Shown piece after piece: positions 8,084 to 17,599 of a stretch of 64,000 bases of DNA. The first letter of the stretch is position 1. Each line of letters starts with the position of its first letter. The notes beneath the pieces were generated by a model that did no database searches, was not told where the DNA came from, and saw only the letters and a list, made by a program, of their open reading frames with translations. The translations under genes were made by a program, and so were the position numbers. Source of the DNA: Acidobacteria bacterium Ga0074141 (GTDB taxonomy: Bacteria > Acidobacteriota > Blastocatellia > Pyrinomonadales > Pyrinomonadaceae); NCBI GenBank assembly GCA_001464665.1, contig LNDP01000025.1:124001-188000 (forward strand). The letters run 5' to 3'.

Positions 8084-8102
8084 CGCTGAAGTTCCGGCTT
8101 AT

Positions 8103-9212
8103 ATGAGTAGAGTTTCTAGAGCGGTAAAGATCCGCGATATTCAGATCGGCGGCGGTGCTCCGGTCACGGTCCAGTCAATGACCAAGACCGACACGACCGA
8201 CGTTGACGGGACCGTCCGGCAGATCGAGCAGATGGTCGAGGCCGGATGCGAGATCGTCCGCATCGCCGTGCCGGATGACGATGCGGCCGCGGCGCTCAAG
8301 GAGATACGCAAGCGAACGGACATCCCGCTCGTTGCCGACATCCATTTCCACTACAAGCTTGCCCTCAAGGCCCTCGAAGCGGGCGTCGATAAGCTTCGAA
8401 TCAACCCCGGCAACATCGGCAATATTGACCGCGTTCGCGAGGTCGTCCGCGCCGCCGAGGCACAGAACGTCCCGATCCGCATCGGCGTAAATGGCGGCTC
8501 GCTCGAAAAAGACCTTCTCAAAAAGTACGGCCACGCGACGGCTGAAGCGATGGTCGAAAGCGGAATGCGGCATGTCCGCATTCTCGAAGACCTCGGCTTC
8601 GGCAACATCATCATTTCGCTTAAGGCGTCGGATGTGAACCGCATGGTCGAGGCATATCGGCTGATGGCCGCGAAGGTCGATTACCCGCTTCACCTCGGCG
8701 TGACCGAGGCCGGCACACCATTCGGCGGGACGATAAAATCCGCCATCGGGCTCGGCCTTCTGCTCCACGACGGAATTGGCGATACGATCCGCGTCTCGCT
8801 CGCGGCCGAGCCGCACGAGGAAGTGCGCGTCGGTTGGGAAATTCTAAAATCGCTTGAGCTTCGCAAACGCGGCGTTACGGTCGTCGCCTGCCCGACCTGC
8901 GGACGGCTTGATATCGATAATTTCGTAGAGATCGTTACCGAGGTCGAGCGCCGTCTGGCTCACGTCGAAGAGCCGCTGCATCTCTCAATTATGGGCTGCG
9001 CAGTAAACGGCCCCGGCGAGGCTCACGACTCGCAGCTCGGCATCACCTTCGGACGCAATGTCGGAATGATCTTCAAAGACGGCGTCCCAATGCGTCGCGT
9101 CGCCGGCGAAGATATTGTCGAGGAATTCGTAAAAGAGGTCGAGATACTCAGGAAGGAAGGCTCAACCGCAAAGTCACTGTTAGAAAACAAACCGCTGGTC
9201 CAGATCACCTAG
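8103..9212 (+). CDS. ispG: 4-hydroxy-3-methylbut-2-enyl-diphosphate synthase (flavodoxin type)
   Basis: A 369-residue iron-sulfur enzyme (GcpE) that reduces MEcPP to HMBPP, the penultimate step of the MEP pathway. The N-terminal TIM barrel starts with GGAPVTVQSMTKTDTTDV. The cluster ligands are in CPTCGR and in SIMGCAVNGPGEA near the C terminus. Length matches the bacterial one-domain-insertion-free form. It starts 19 bases after rseP, so dxr-rseP-ispG is probably one operon. Confidence 0.97.
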   Translation: MSRVSRAVKIRDIQIGGGAPVTVQSMTKTDTTDVDGTVRQIEQMVEAGCEIVRIAVPDDDAAAALKEIRKRTDIPLVADIHFHYKLALKALEAGVDKLRINPGNIGNIDRVREVVRAAEAQNVPIRIGVNGGSLEKDLLKKYGHATAEAMVESGMRHVRILEDLGFGNIIISLKASDVNRMVEAYRLMAAKVDYPLHLGVTEAGTPFGGTIKSAIGLGLLLHDGIGDTIRVSLAAEPHEEVRVGWEILKSLELRKRGVTVVACPTCGRLDIDNFVEIVTEVERRLAHVEEPLHLSIMGCAVNGPGEAHDSQLGITFGRNVGMIFKDGVPMRRVAGEDIVEEFVKEVEILRKEGSTAKSLLENKPLVQIT

Positions 9213-9221
9213 AAAAAGAGC

Positions 9222-9665
9222 CTAGGGAAACAAGATGTTGAACGGATAGTACGGCAGGTTCCTGACGAAACCGAACACCAGCAGGAGCACAAGCAAACCC
9301 CAGATCGCCGGGAGTGAAAGCGACCACGTCGGGAAGGCACGCCCGCGGACCATCACCAAGAAGAGCGAAAGATAAAAGAAGCCGAAGATCGCGACAAAAA
9401 CCGGGATCATCGCATTGAAATCGAGCGCGCCGACAACATCGCCGTGAAAAAGCCGATGGAACCCGCGCGTCAGCCCGCAGCCCGGGCAGGCGAATCCGGT
9501 CGTTTTATAGAGCGGGCAGGCCGGCAAAAAGCTCGACGATCGCGTCGGGTCGAAATACCAAACAAGCCCCGCCCCAAGCGACATCGCCCCAAAGCCCGCT
9601 CCGGCGAGCAGGCGCTCGTTGGTCGTTGCGAGTCCTGTGTTGGTAATGTTTTCTGCCGCTTCCAT
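9222..9665 (-). CDS. DUF2752 membrane protein
   Basis: A 147-residue membrane protein with the DUF2752 signature CPLYKTTGFACPGCGLTRGFHRLFHGD, i.e. paired cysteines in CPGCGLTR and a downstream histidine, followed by three hydrophobic helices (NAMIPVFVAIFGFFYLSLFL and later). Function of the family is unknown; the cysteines suggest a metal or redox site. It converges with ispG, leaving only nine bases between stop codons. The upstream gene on this strand is holB. Confidence 0.85.
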   Translation of the reverse strand: MEAAENITNTGLATTNERLLAGAGFGAMSLGAGLVWYFDPTRSSSFLPACPLYKTTGFACPGCGLTRGFHRLFHGDVVGALDFNAMIPVFVAIFGFFYLSLFLVMVRGRAFPTWSLSLPAIWGLLVLLLVFGFVRNLPYYPFNILFP

Positions 9666-9692
9666 TCTTTATCTAAAGTCTATCCGAACCCA

Positions 9693-10721
9693 CTAAACTC
9701 CCGCAAACTTCACAAAGAGAGCATCGGCCGCGATCTTTTTATTGAGATTCACATTTAGCGCCGCCCGTGTTTCTTCGATCGCCACGATCCAGCTCCCGGC
9801 CCGCAGAGCACCGGCCGTTGCAGCAAGCTCGCCGAGCTCGGCTCCGAGGTCGCGGTTGGTTACGAGTTGGCCATCGCCCGCGGCGAGCACCATCACATCA
9901 CGGGCCAGCGTTTCGAGAATATCGAGCGAGGCCTCGAAGTTCTCCTTGTTCTTCGCGTCGTTCATTTGTTCGCCGGCCGCGAGCAGGGCCGCGAGGTCGC
10001 CGGCGATCGCCGCATCATGCAGAACGCCGAGCATCGCCGAACGCTGTTCCCGAAATGCCGCCGTATCCATCACGGCCGCCGTTCCAAGACTGCCCTTTGC
10101 CGCGATCGCTGAAAGCCGAGCATCTTCTGTAGAGAATCCCCGTTCGCGCACCAGATATTCCTCGACCTCGGCCGCCGCCACCGGCCCGAAACGAACGGCT
10201 TGCGTCCGGGATAGAATGGTCGGGAGTAGTCGATCCGGCTGAGACGTAACCAAAATGATGTGCGAGGTAGCCGGCGGCTCTTCCAGCGTCTTTAGCAGAG
10301 CATTCGCCGCTGGGTCATTCATCTTCTCAGCGTTGTCGATAATGAAGCACCGTGACGCCGCCTCGTAAGGCCGAAAGTGCGCTTCGCGTTCAAGGTCGCG
10401 GATCGCATCGATGAGAATATTGCGTTTGTAGGCCACGACCGTCCCCACATCAAGATGCTCGCTGAAGATGACACGTTTGTAATCGTCCTTGTTCTTGTCA
10501 TCTTCGGGCGGAAAGACGAACCGCCCCGCACGTTCACACACCGGGCAACTCCCGCAGCCGCCGGCCGTGCAGATCAGCTTGCGGGCCACCTCGAGAGCGA
10601 ACTCACGCTTCCCGACGCCCTCCGGCCCGGTGAAGAGCAGTGCGTTCGGCAAACGGCCGACCTCGAACATCCGCTCGAGACGCTTCTTCGCGTTTATGTT
10701 GCCGACAAGTCTGGTGAACAT
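9693..10721 (-). CDS. holB: DNA polymerase III delta' subunit
   Basis: A 342-residue clamp-loader AAA+ protein. Walker A is GPEGVGKR (residues 33-40). A zinc module follows (ICTAGGCGSCPVCERAG, four cysteines). DNAEKMNDPAANALLKTLEEPP is the delta'/gamma segment, with VTSQPDRLLPTILSRTQAVRF carrying the SRC-like sensor (here SRT). Together with HolA, encoded at 45.4-46.4 kb, it loads the sliding clamp during replication. The SRC motif is SRT, which is common for delta'. Confidence 0.92.
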   Translation of the reverse strand: MFTRLVGNINAKKRLERMFEVGRLPNALLFTGPEGVGKREFALEVARKLICTAGGCGSCPVCERAGRFVFPPEDDKNKDDYKRVIFSEHLDVGTVVAYKRNILIDAIRDLEREAHFRPYEAASRCFIIDNAEKMNDPAANALLKTLEEPPATSHIILVTSQPDRLLPTILSRTQAVRFGPVAAAEVEEYLVRERGFSTEDARLSAIAAKGSLGTAAVMDTAAFREQRSAMLGVLHDAAIAGDLAALLAAGEQMNDAKNKENFEASLDILETLARDVMVLAAGDGQLVTNRDLGAELGELAATAGALRAGSWIVAIEETRAALNVNLNKKIAADALFVKFAGV

Positions 10722-10856
10722 CCGTACGTCGATTCTAGCAGAACAGCCCGCACCGCCTAAGACGGGAACAAATTCGGCGAAACGGTGTCTAAGCTAGATA
10801 CCGGAAACATCCGGGACGTCCGTTGGCACCGGCAGATCAATTGGAGGAACCGAACT

Positions 10857-11666
10857 ATGTTTGACGTACTTGTTGAAACGAATGGCTCCCGGGCCGATGC
10901 CCGCGGCCGCCGAAAATATTTTGCCGTCTCCGCACTCCTTGTTGGTGCCCTTTTTCTCTCCGCTGTCATCGTCAGCATCTATGCGGCCGACTTCGACATC
11001 GGCGGTGATCTCGACATGGCCCGGATGCTCGTCGCCCAGGTCGAGCCGACTGAGCGTGTCATCGAGGAACCGCAGCCGAAGCAGCCCGCCGCCGCTAATG
11101 CATCGCGTTCCGATCGGCCCCAGCGAACCGAGAGCATCGCCCGCATCGACGAGATGCAAAAAGCCCCTGACTCGGTCTCGACCGTCGTAAACACGATACC
11201 GCCGCGGCCCTTGGGAGCTTATGAGATCAGCGATCGCAACTTCGACCCGCCCGCTTACGGCGGCCGCCCCGACGGCGTTTCGCAGAGCTCCAATGATCGC
11301 GGTACGGGCTCGTCCGAGATAAGCAGGCCGGTCCCGGAACGCGTCGAGAGCAAGCCTCCGCCCGCGATCATCAAGCCGGAAAAGCCGGTCGTTCAATCTA
11401 AAGGTGTGATCAACGGCGAAGCGATCTCCCTGCCCAAACCGCCCTACCCGCAGGCGGCGATCGCCGTCAATGCTCAAGGCAATGTCGACGTTCAGGTTCT
11501 AATCGACGAAACCGGACGGGTGGTTTCAGCCAAGGCCGTGAATGGCCATCCGCTTCTTCGTGCGGCCGCCATCGGTGCGGCGCGAAGCGCGAGGTTTAAC
11601 CCAACGAAGCTCTCGGGCCAACCCGTAAAAGTCACCGGCGTGATCGTGTATAAGTTCACTCGATAG
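10857..11666 (+). CDS. TonB-like energy transducer
   Basis: A 269-residue protein: short cytoplasmic N terminus, one membrane helix (YFAVSALLVGALFLSAVIVS, about 29-50), a Pro/Glu-rich periplasmic linker (EEPQPKQPAA..., PPPAIIKPEKPVV), and a C-terminal TonB domain (LPKPPYPQAAIAVNAQGNVD and DETGRVVSAKAVNGHPLLRAAAI). Such proteins couple inner-membrane energy to outer-membrane receptors, or occur as partners of signalling proteins in Acidobacteriota. The ATG at 10857 is chosen because TTGGAGGAAC precedes it at good spacing. No ExbB/ExbD is adjacent. Confidence 0.85.
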   Translation: MFDVLVETNGSRADARGRRKYFAVSALLVGALFLSAVIVSIYAADFDIGGDLDMARMLVAQVEPTERVIEEPQPKQPAAANASRSDRPQRTESIARIDEMQKAPDSVSTVVNTIPPRPLGAYEISDRNFDPPAYGGRPDGVSQSSNDRGTGSSEISRPVPERVESKPPPAIIKPEKPVVQSKGVINGEAISLPKPPYPQAAIAVNAQGNVDVQVLIDETGRVVSAKAVNGHPLLRAAAIGAARSARFNPTKLSGQPVKVTGVIVYKFTR

Positions 11667-11684
11667 GATCTTGTTCAGACAAAA

Positions 11685-11718
11685 GCCCGGCGATCTTCGC
11701 TGATCGCCGGGCCCTTTT
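11685..11718. terminator. Bidirectional intrinsic terminator
   Basis: A perfect 11-bp stem GCCCGGCGATC / GATCGCCGGGC with a six-base loop, followed by CCTTTT on the plus strand and preceded by AAAA, so it also works for the convergent gene. It separates the TonB-like gene from the DUF512 gene. Confidence 0.9.
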
Positions 11719-11732
11719 GTTTGCATTAATGC

Positions 11733-13178
11733 CTAGATCGTTCTTGAGAGAAATTCGAACAGGTCCTCGGCGATGATCGGGACCGGATAGGCGTGCTCAA
11801 GTTCTGCAAACTGCATTCCGTCGATCAGCACCGGCTCGTCCGATTTGATGACCGAAGGCGGGATCATCACAAAGTCGCCTTCCACCTCGTCCCGAACGCG
11901 CATCAGGTCGCTTCCCGCGAGCAGCCCCGCGACCGAAACGTCGCCGCCGAAATATTCATTCTTGACCGCCATTACCCGCAGCCGCGAACCGTGGACCTCA
12001 TTGAAGCGGGCGATCTGCTCGCCGAGCGTCGGGGCAAACATCTCGCCGGTCAGGATCGTGCCATTAAGCTCCGAAGCCCGCAATCCTCCGCGTGCCGGAT
12101 TGCGCCTTACGGCAGGCTCCGCCGGAACTCTCGCCGCCGGATGCGTCCGGGCATCGACAAAAAACTTTCGCGCTATGCCGACCGCTTCCGCTCGCTCGCC
12201 CTCGGGAGTCTTCTTTAGCAGTTTCTCAAACGAATTTACGAACGAACGGATCATCCCGACGCCGTCTTCGATCTGCGGGTAATTTCCGTAGTGCCGCCGC
12301 GAGGGGATCTCGGCACCGGCCCTTATGTAGATCTCATCGCCGAGAAAGGCGAAGGTCGCGCCGAGCGTTCGCCGAAATTCCTTCTGCAGCCGCTCGACTT
12401 CGCGGATCGTCCTTTGGCAAAATTCGGGCGTAACGCGGGTCAGCCGCTCATCGGTGTTATACCGCGTCAGCGCGACCGGCACGATCGCCGTGCTCACCAC
12501 CTTCGGGTAATTGGCGGCAAGGTCGCGGAGCGTTTTCTTGAGCACCGGCCCGTCGTTGATCTCGGGGCAGAGCACGACCTGGGCGTGAATCTCGATGCCG
12601 GCCGCGAGCAGCCGCTCGATCTTGCCGGAGATGTCGGCCCGCTTTTCGTCAACGCCGAGAAGAAGGGCGCGTGTCTTGAGGTCGGTCGCGTGGACCGAGA
12701 CGTATTGCGGCGAGAGCCGCTGCTCGATAACGCGGTTCATCTCGTCCTCGGTTATCGAGGATAGCGTCGTGTAGTTGCCGTAGAGAAATGAAAGGCGGAT
12801 GTCCTCATCGCGGACGAAGAGCGATGGCCGTGCGTCCTCGGGGTTGCCCTTGCAGAAGCAAAACAGGCACTCGTTCGCACACTGCCGCGGCACGATCTGC
12901 TCAAACTCGAGCCCAAACTCCTCGCCCTCTTCGCGGTCAAACTCTATCTCGAGCGTTTCGCCATTCGCCTTTTTCACACGCAGCGAAAGCTCGGTCTCGC
13001 CCGCCGTTTGGAAGCGAAAATCGAGATAGTCGCGGACCGTCCGCCCGTTGACCTTGACGATGCGGTCTCCCGGACGCAGTTCCAGCTCCTCGCCAAGACT
13101 ACCGGCCGTGATCTCCGTAATGATCACACCCTGTCGGCGAAGCTGTGTCACAGCCGGTGTTACCGCAAATTCGTACAT
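11733..13178 (-). CDS. DUF512 radical-SAM-like protein with N-terminal PDZ
   Basis: A 481-residue protein. Residues 14-80 form a PDZ-like domain (IITEITAGSLGEELELRPGDRIVKVNG). A cysteine-rich segment CANECLFCFC then starts the radical SAM/DUF512 body (GNPEDARPSLFVRDEDIRLSFLYGNYTTL). The C-terminal region contains NEYFGGDVSVAGLLAGSDL, a hallmark of DUF512 (YtlA-like) proteins. The family is widespread, predicted to bind an Fe-S cluster, and has no established reaction. The upstream neighbour is ald, 84 bases away across a repeat. Confidence 0.88.
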   Translation of the reverse strand: MYEFAVTPAVTQLRRQGVIITEITAGSLGEELELRPGDRIVKVNGRTVRDYLDFRFQTAGETELSLRVKKANGETLEIEFDREEGEEFGLEFEQIVPRQCANECLFCFCKGNPEDARPSLFVRDEDIRLSFLYGNYTTLSSITEDEMNRVIEQRLSPQYVSVHATDLKTRALLLGVDEKRADISGKIERLLAAGIEIHAQVVLCPEINDGPVLKKTLRDLAANYPKVVSTAIVPVALTRYNTDERLTRVTPEFCQRTIREVERLQKEFRRTLGATFAFLGDEIYIRAGAEIPSRRHYGNYPQIEDGVGMIRSFVNSFEKLLKKTPEGERAEAVGIARKFFVDARTHPAARVPAEPAVRRNPARGGLRASELNGTILTGEMFAPTLGEQIARFNEVHGSRLRVMAVKNEYFGGDVSVAGLLAGSDLMRVRDEVEGDFVMIPPSVIKSDEPVLIDGMQFAELEHAYPVPIIAEDLFEFLSRTI

Positions 13179-13184
13179 AAATAA

Positions 13185-13258
13185 AGAGTGGCCAGTTGTT
13201 CGCGGCCGCCGGCCAGAGCGAACTTAACTGACCACTGACCACCGGCCACTGATAACTT
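13185..13258. repeat. TGACCAC-word repeat between ald and DUF512 genes
   Basis: Degenerate copies of GGCCAGT and TGACCACTGACCACCGGCCACTG flank a GC-rich palindromic core (GCGGCCGCCGGC). The left GTGGCCAGTTGTTCGC partly pairs with the right-hand words, giving a hairpin. It occupies almost the whole 84-base gap between two minus-strand genes. Confidence 0.55.
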
Positions 13259-13262
13259 CTTT

Positions 13263-14399
13263 CTAAGCCGCGGCCGTCTTGCCGCCATCGATGAGGCTTG
13301 AGAGCGGCGTGTATTCGATGTTCTGCGAGGTTGCTACGGCCTCGTAGGTGCACTTGCCGGCGTAGGTGTTAACGCCTTCCCAGAGCCCGGCGTCATCGGC
13401 GATCGCACGCTCAAAGCCCTTGTTTGCGAGCGAGAGAGCATAGGGCAGCGTCGCGTTGGTCAGTGCAAAGGTCGATGTCCGCGGCACCGCACCCGGCATA
13501 TTCGCCACGCAATAGTGGAGAACGCCTTCCTCGTAATAGGTCGGGTTCGAGTGCGTGGTCGCCCGCGTCGTCTCAAAACAGCCGCCCTGGTCAACGGCGA
13601 CGTCGACCAGCACCGCGCCGTGCGGGATAAGATGAAGCATATCGCGGGTAACGAGCTTCGGCGCCGCCGCACCGACGACGAGCACCGCCCCGATAACGAG
13701 ATCGGCATGCGAGATGGCTTCTTCTATCTGGTAACGCGAGGAGGCAAGCGTCTGCACCTTTGAGAGAAAGATGTCGTCAAGCTGCCGCAGGCGGTCGAGA
13801 TTGCGGTCGATGATGGTGACGCGTGCTCCGAGCCCGACCGCCATCTTTGCCGCTTCCGTTCCAACAACGCCGCCGCCGATAATGACGACATTTGCCGCCG
13901 GAACTCCAGGAACGCCGCCGAGCAAAATGCCCTTGCCGCCGTTCATTTTTTCAAGATAGGTCGCACCGACCTGAACCGACATCCGGCCCGCGACCTCGGA
14001 CATCGGCGTCAGCAGCGGCAGCCGGCCCTGCTTGTCCGTGATGGTCTCATAGGCGACGCCCGTCACGTTTCGCTCCATCATCTGCTTGGTCAGCTCAAAC
14101 TCCGGCGCCAGGTGCAGATAGGTGAAGAGCAACTGGTTCTCGCGCATCCGCGGATACTCGGGTGCGATCGGCTCCTTGACCTTGACGATCATGTCGCCCT
14201 CGGCCCAGATCTCGTCGGCGGTCTCGAGCATCGTCGCTCCCGCACTTTCATACTGTTCATCCGCAAAGCCCGAGCCCTCGCCCGCACTCTTTTCCACATA
14301 GACCGTGTGTCCGGCACCCGCGAGCGAATGCACGCCCGCCGGCGTCAACCCGACCCTATATTCATTGTCCTTTATCTCTTTTGGCAGTCCGATCTTCAT
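13263..14399 (-). CDS. ald: Alanine dehydrogenase
   Basis: A 378-residue NAD-dependent enzyme that interconverts L-alanine and pyruvate plus ammonia. [22 protein letters not shown] is the conserved start with substrate-binding Arg and Lys. [18 protein letters not shown] follows. The Rossmann motif [18 protein letters not shown] binds NAD, and [23 protein letters not shown] is the catalytic block. The ATG at 14399 is preferred to the TTG one codon earlier because of its distance to GGAGAA. Length is normal for the family (about 370). Confidence 0.96.
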   Translation of the reverse strand: MKIGLPKEIKDNEYRVGLTPAGVHSLAGAGHTVYVEKSAGEGSGFADEQYESAGATMLETADEIWAEGDMIVKVKEPIAPEYPRMRENQLLFTYLHLAPEFELTKQMMERNVTGVAYETITDKQGRLPLLTPMSEVAGRMSVQVGATYLEKMNGGKGILLGGVPGVPAANVVIIGGGVVGTEAAKMAVGLGARVTIIDRNLDRLRQLDDIFLSKVQTLASSRYQIEEAISHADLVIGAVLVVGAAAPKLVTRDMLHLIPHGAVLVDVAVDQGGCFETTRATTHSNPTYYEEGVLHYCVANMPGAVPRTSTFALTNATLPYALSLANKGFERAIADDAGLWEGVNTYAGKCTYEAVATSQNIEYTPLSSLIDGGKTAAA

Positions 14400-14816
14400 C
14401 AAAAATTCTCCGGTTTTTATGGGCTATACCCGATATCGATTGTAATTTACCGCAATCCAATAAAATATCATTATGACCACCTGAAAACAACGATTCCTAT
14501 TCCAAATTCCAGATTCCGAACTCGAGCTGATCCCTCCCTAACTGTCGGCCCTCGGACACGGACGGGCTCACACAGGCGGAAACCCGACCTGTAGGGAGGG
14601 TGTCTATTGGATCGATGAATGATGAACCAGGTATCTGAGATCTGGAATTTTCTTCATTTTCTTTTTCCGTGGTTAATTTCTTCCTGACCGATACCAGAGC
14701 GATCTGATAAACCACAAAAGCAGAAAAGAAGAAAATGATCTCGGGAGTGATCCTTCAATCTTTACTCGCCCCTGGTCACTCGTCACTACAGCACAGTCCG
14801 GCTTCTGAAACATGTT
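14400..14816. repeat. Gene-free stretch with mosaic word repeats
   Basis: No convincing gene. The stretch holds, left to right, ATTCCAAATTCCAGATTCC words (14499-14520), then an inverted pair CCCTCCCTAACTGTCGG (near 14534) and CCCGACCTGTAGGGAGGG (14585-14602) that can fold as one hairpin. A CAGATCTCAGATACC word follows in reverse complement. CACTCGTCAC words, the reverse complement of GTGACGAGTG, lie near 14776. The same CCCGACCTGTAGGGAGGGTGTC sequence recurs at about 17851. The ald promoter should lie near 14400-14470, where the sequence is AT-rich, but no clear -35/-10 pair is seen. Confidence 0.6.
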
Positions 14817-16595
14817 TTAGTTAAATGGCCAGATGATCGGGATGAAGATGGTTGCGACTATCCAGAGAATGATATTCAGGGGCGTGCCGACCTTTATGAA
14901 ATCGATGAATTTATACTGGCCGGGGCCGTAGATCATCGTATTGGTCTGATATCCGATAGGTGTCATAAAGCTGGCGGAGGCGGCGAATACGATCGCCATC
15001 AGAAACGGCCGAGGGTCAACTCCGACCGATGCGGCGGTCGCAATTGCTATCGGTGCAAGCAAGGCTCCGGTTGCATTGTTTGACATCGCGGATGTCAGCA
15101 GTACCGTCATGATATAAAAAACTGAAACCAGAGCAACGTTCCCAAACGATCCGACCGAACTGACGACACTCGAAGCGATAAGAGCGGCCGCACCAGAACT
15201 GTCGAGCGCAACACCAAGCGAAAGAATGCCGGCAAGAAGAAAGATGATCTTCCAGTCGATAGCGGCGTAGGATTCCTCCATCGTCAGGCACCCAAGCAAT
15301 ACCATCAAGATCGCTCCGATGACCGACGCGACGACGATGGGCGCAATATTTGCACTGGCGACGGCAACAACCCCGATAACTATCGCAACCGCTATCGCCA
15401 CTTTGCTTTTCCTAAATTCTACCTTGCTGTTCTCTGAGGCGATGATGAAATTGCCGCTGGCGACAAATGACGCAAGCCTCTCCTGATGGATCTCGATCAG
15501 CAGGAGGTCGCCTGCATTCAAGGTCGTTTCGGCAAGTCTTTCATGAATTAGCTGGCCCTTCTGGCGAATCGCAAGTACCGTCGCGCCAAAGCGGTCGCGA
15601 AACCCGGCATTCTTTAGATTGAGCCCGACAATGGGAGAATTTGGGTCGACAACAACCTCTAAAAGCCTGAAGTCTTCGGCTGTCAGGCTGGTGTCGCCCC
15701 ATTTTGCTTGCGGCCGCAGTTCGACGCCTTCCTGCTCCTGCATTGCCCGGATCGATTCAAGATCACACCGTACGATCAGCAGGTCGTTGCCGTGCAGTTC
15801 AGTATTAGGGCCGGGTTGATGGATAACCGAGTCGCCGCGGCGGATCTCCAGGATCGAAAGGTCAAGGTCACGAACAAGCGGCGCATCGCGTATCTTTTTT
15901 CCGGCCGAGATCGAGTTCTCGAGAATGATGATCTCAGTGATGTACTCATTGATGGCAAATGCTTCTGACAGGTCGCCCTTCACACGGCGGTCGGGGATCA
16001 TGCGAATACCGATCAAGCTAAGGTATACCAACGCTAGCACGAACATGATGATGCCGAGCGGGGCGAACTCGAACATCGTAAATGGCTCGATTCCCTGTTT
16101 GGCCGCGATGGAGCTGATGAGAATGTTGGTCGATGTTCCGATCAACGTACATAGGCCGCCGATCATCGACGCAAACGAGATCGGCATCAGCATTTTTGAT
16201 GCGCTGAAGCCGGTTTCCTTGGCCACGCCAAGAATTATCGGCAGAAAGATCGCGATCACCGGAGTGTTGTTGATAAAAGCGGACAGGAACCCAACGAGTA
16301 TCATTACGACAATGATTCCCGTCCAGAATCCGCGTTCGAATATGCGATTAACAAACGTCCCGATGAAATTTACGGCACCGGTCCGAAAAAGCCCGGCGCT
16401 CAAGATGAACATTGCGGCAACGGTCACCGTCGCACTATTGCTGAATCCCGAAAGCCCTTGCTCGGGCGTGATTATCCCGCTCAGCAGCAAAATGCCCATC
16501 ACCACAAGCGCGACCACATCGACGCGGAGCTTCTCCGTTACGAAAAGCACGATCGCCAAAGCGAGCACGGCAAGAACGATGAGGATTTCGTACAT
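14817..16595 (-). CDS. SLC13/DASS-family transporter with RCK-C domains
   Basis: A 592-residue integral membrane protein. The N-terminal transporter half has MYEILIVLAVLALAIVLFVTEKLRVDVVALVVMG-type helices and the motif FINNTPVIAIFLPI. The centre, about residues 210-390, is soluble with two TrkA-C-like (RCK-C) domains (LHGNDLLIVRCDLESI and TTLNAGDLLLIEIHQERL). The second transporter half ends with MSNNATGALLAPIAIATA and TPIGYQTNTMIYGPGQYKFIDF. This layout is that of sodium-coupled anion transporters (sulfate or dicarboxylates) of the SLC13/CitT group. The substrate cannot be read from sequence. Confidence 0.88.
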   Translation of the reverse strand: MYEILIVLAVLALAIVLFVTEKLRVDVVALVVMGILLLSGIITPEQGLSGFSNSATVTVAAMFILSAGLFRTGAVNFIGTFVNRIFERGFWTGIIVVMILVGFLSAFINNTPVIAIFLPIILGVAKETGFSASKMLMPISFASMIGGLCTLIGTSTNILISSIAAKQGIEPFTMFEFAPLGIIMFVLALVYLSLIGIRMIPDRRVKGDLSEAFAINEYITEIIILENSISAGKKIRDAPLVRDLDLSILEIRRGDSVIHQPGPNTELHGNDLLIVRCDLESIRAMQEQEGVELRPQAKWGDTSLTAEDFRLLEVVVDPNSPIVGLNLKNAGFRDRFGATVLAIRQKGQLIHERLAETTLNAGDLLLIEIHQERLASFVASGNFIIASENSKVEFRKSKVAIAVAIVIGVVAVASANIAPIVVASVIGAILMVLLGCLTMEESYAAIDWKIIFLLAGILSLGVALDSSGAAALIASSVVSSVGSFGNVALVSVFYIMTVLLTSAMSNNATGALLAPIAIATAASVGVDPRPFLMAIVFAASASFMTPIGYQTNTMIYGPGQYKFIDFIKVGTPLNIILWIVATIFIPIIWPFN

Positions 16596-16696
16596 AGGAT
16601 CAGACGGGGCGGGAACGTCCGTCTATAATAAGCGCTCAGGTCGGCATAGACAATTTTCGTTTGATGCTCGGCGGCGAGGTATGCGAAATTCTTAGA

Positions 16697-17599
16697 ATGA
16701 TCGAGAACATCATCCCGGCCCGCGAGGCGAGCATCGGCTCTATGGACGTCCGCCGCGTACTGCCCTTCCGCGAGCGGCGCACCGTCGGCCCGTTCATCTT
16801 TGTCGATGACTTCGGCCCGGTCGAGATCGTCAGCGGGACCTCGCTCGACGTGCTGCCGCATCCGCACATCGGGCTTGCGACGGTGACCTATCTTTTCAGC
16901 GGGCGGATGAAGCACCGCGACAGTCTCGGCTCGGTGCAGGTGATCGAGCCCGGTGCCGTCAATTGGATGACCGCCGGCCGAGGCATCGTCCATTCCGAAC
17001 GCGTCTCGGACGCCGGAAACGAAACGGGCAGCGGGCTCTTCGGCCTGCAGACCTGGGTCGCACTGCCGCAGCGGCTTGAGGACTGCGAGCCCGCATTTCG
17101 ACACACGGGCCGCGACGAGCTTCCGGAAACCGAAGGCGAGGGGACAAGGCTCCGCGTCATTCTCGGGAGCGGCTTTGGCCTGCGGTCGCCGGTCGAGACA
17201 CACGGCGAACCCTTTTACGCCGAGGTGGAGCTTGAGGCGGGGCGGACGCTCGCCCTCCCACGCGAGATCGAAGAGCGGTCGGTCTATCTTCTAGAAGGGC
17301 GGCTCACCGCAGACGGCCGCGAGATACTTCCCGGCACGATGGCCGTTTTCAGCGAGGGCGATGCGGCCGAGGTCCTGGCCGCCGAGCGTTCGCGGTTCAT
17401 GATCATCGGCGGCGCCCGGCTCGACGGCAAACGCCACATCTGGTGGAACTTCGTCTCATCGAACCGCGAAGCCATCGAGGACGCCAAACTCCGCTGGCAC
17501 CGCCAAGAATTCCCCGAGATCCCCAACGAAACCGGCCGCATCCCGCTCCCCGAAAAAAGCTTCCGCACCCCACCGCCCGCATCAGAGGCCCGCGCGTAA
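16697..17599 (+). CDS. Pirin-family cupin protein
   Basis: A 300-residue bicupin. REASIGSMDVRRVLPF is the family's first block. LPHPHIGLATVTYLFSGRMKHRDSLGS supplies the metal-binding histidines. GAVNWMTAGRGIVHSE adds the next conserved segment, and a second cupin follows with LEAGRTLALPREIEERSVYLLEGRL. Some pirins act as quercetin dioxygenases or redox sensors; function here is unknown. The frame is open further upstream, but the ATG at 16697 aligns with usual pirin starts. The gene is divergent from the SLC13 transporter with about 100 bases between. Confidence 0.9.
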   Translation: MIENIIPAREASIGSMDVRRVLPFRERRTVGPFIFVDDFGPVEIVSGTSLDVLPHPHIGLATVTYLFSGRMKHRDSLGSVQVIEPGAVNWMTAGRGIVHSERVSDAGNETGSGLFGLQTWVALPQRLEDCEPAFRHTGRDELPETEGEGTRLRVILGSGFGLRSPVETHGEPFYAEVELEAGRTLALPREIEERSVYLLEGRLTADGREILPGTMAVFSEGDAAEVLAAERSRFMIIGGARLDGKRHIWWNFVSSNREAIEDAKLRWHRQEFPEIPNETGRIPLPEKSFRTPPPASEARA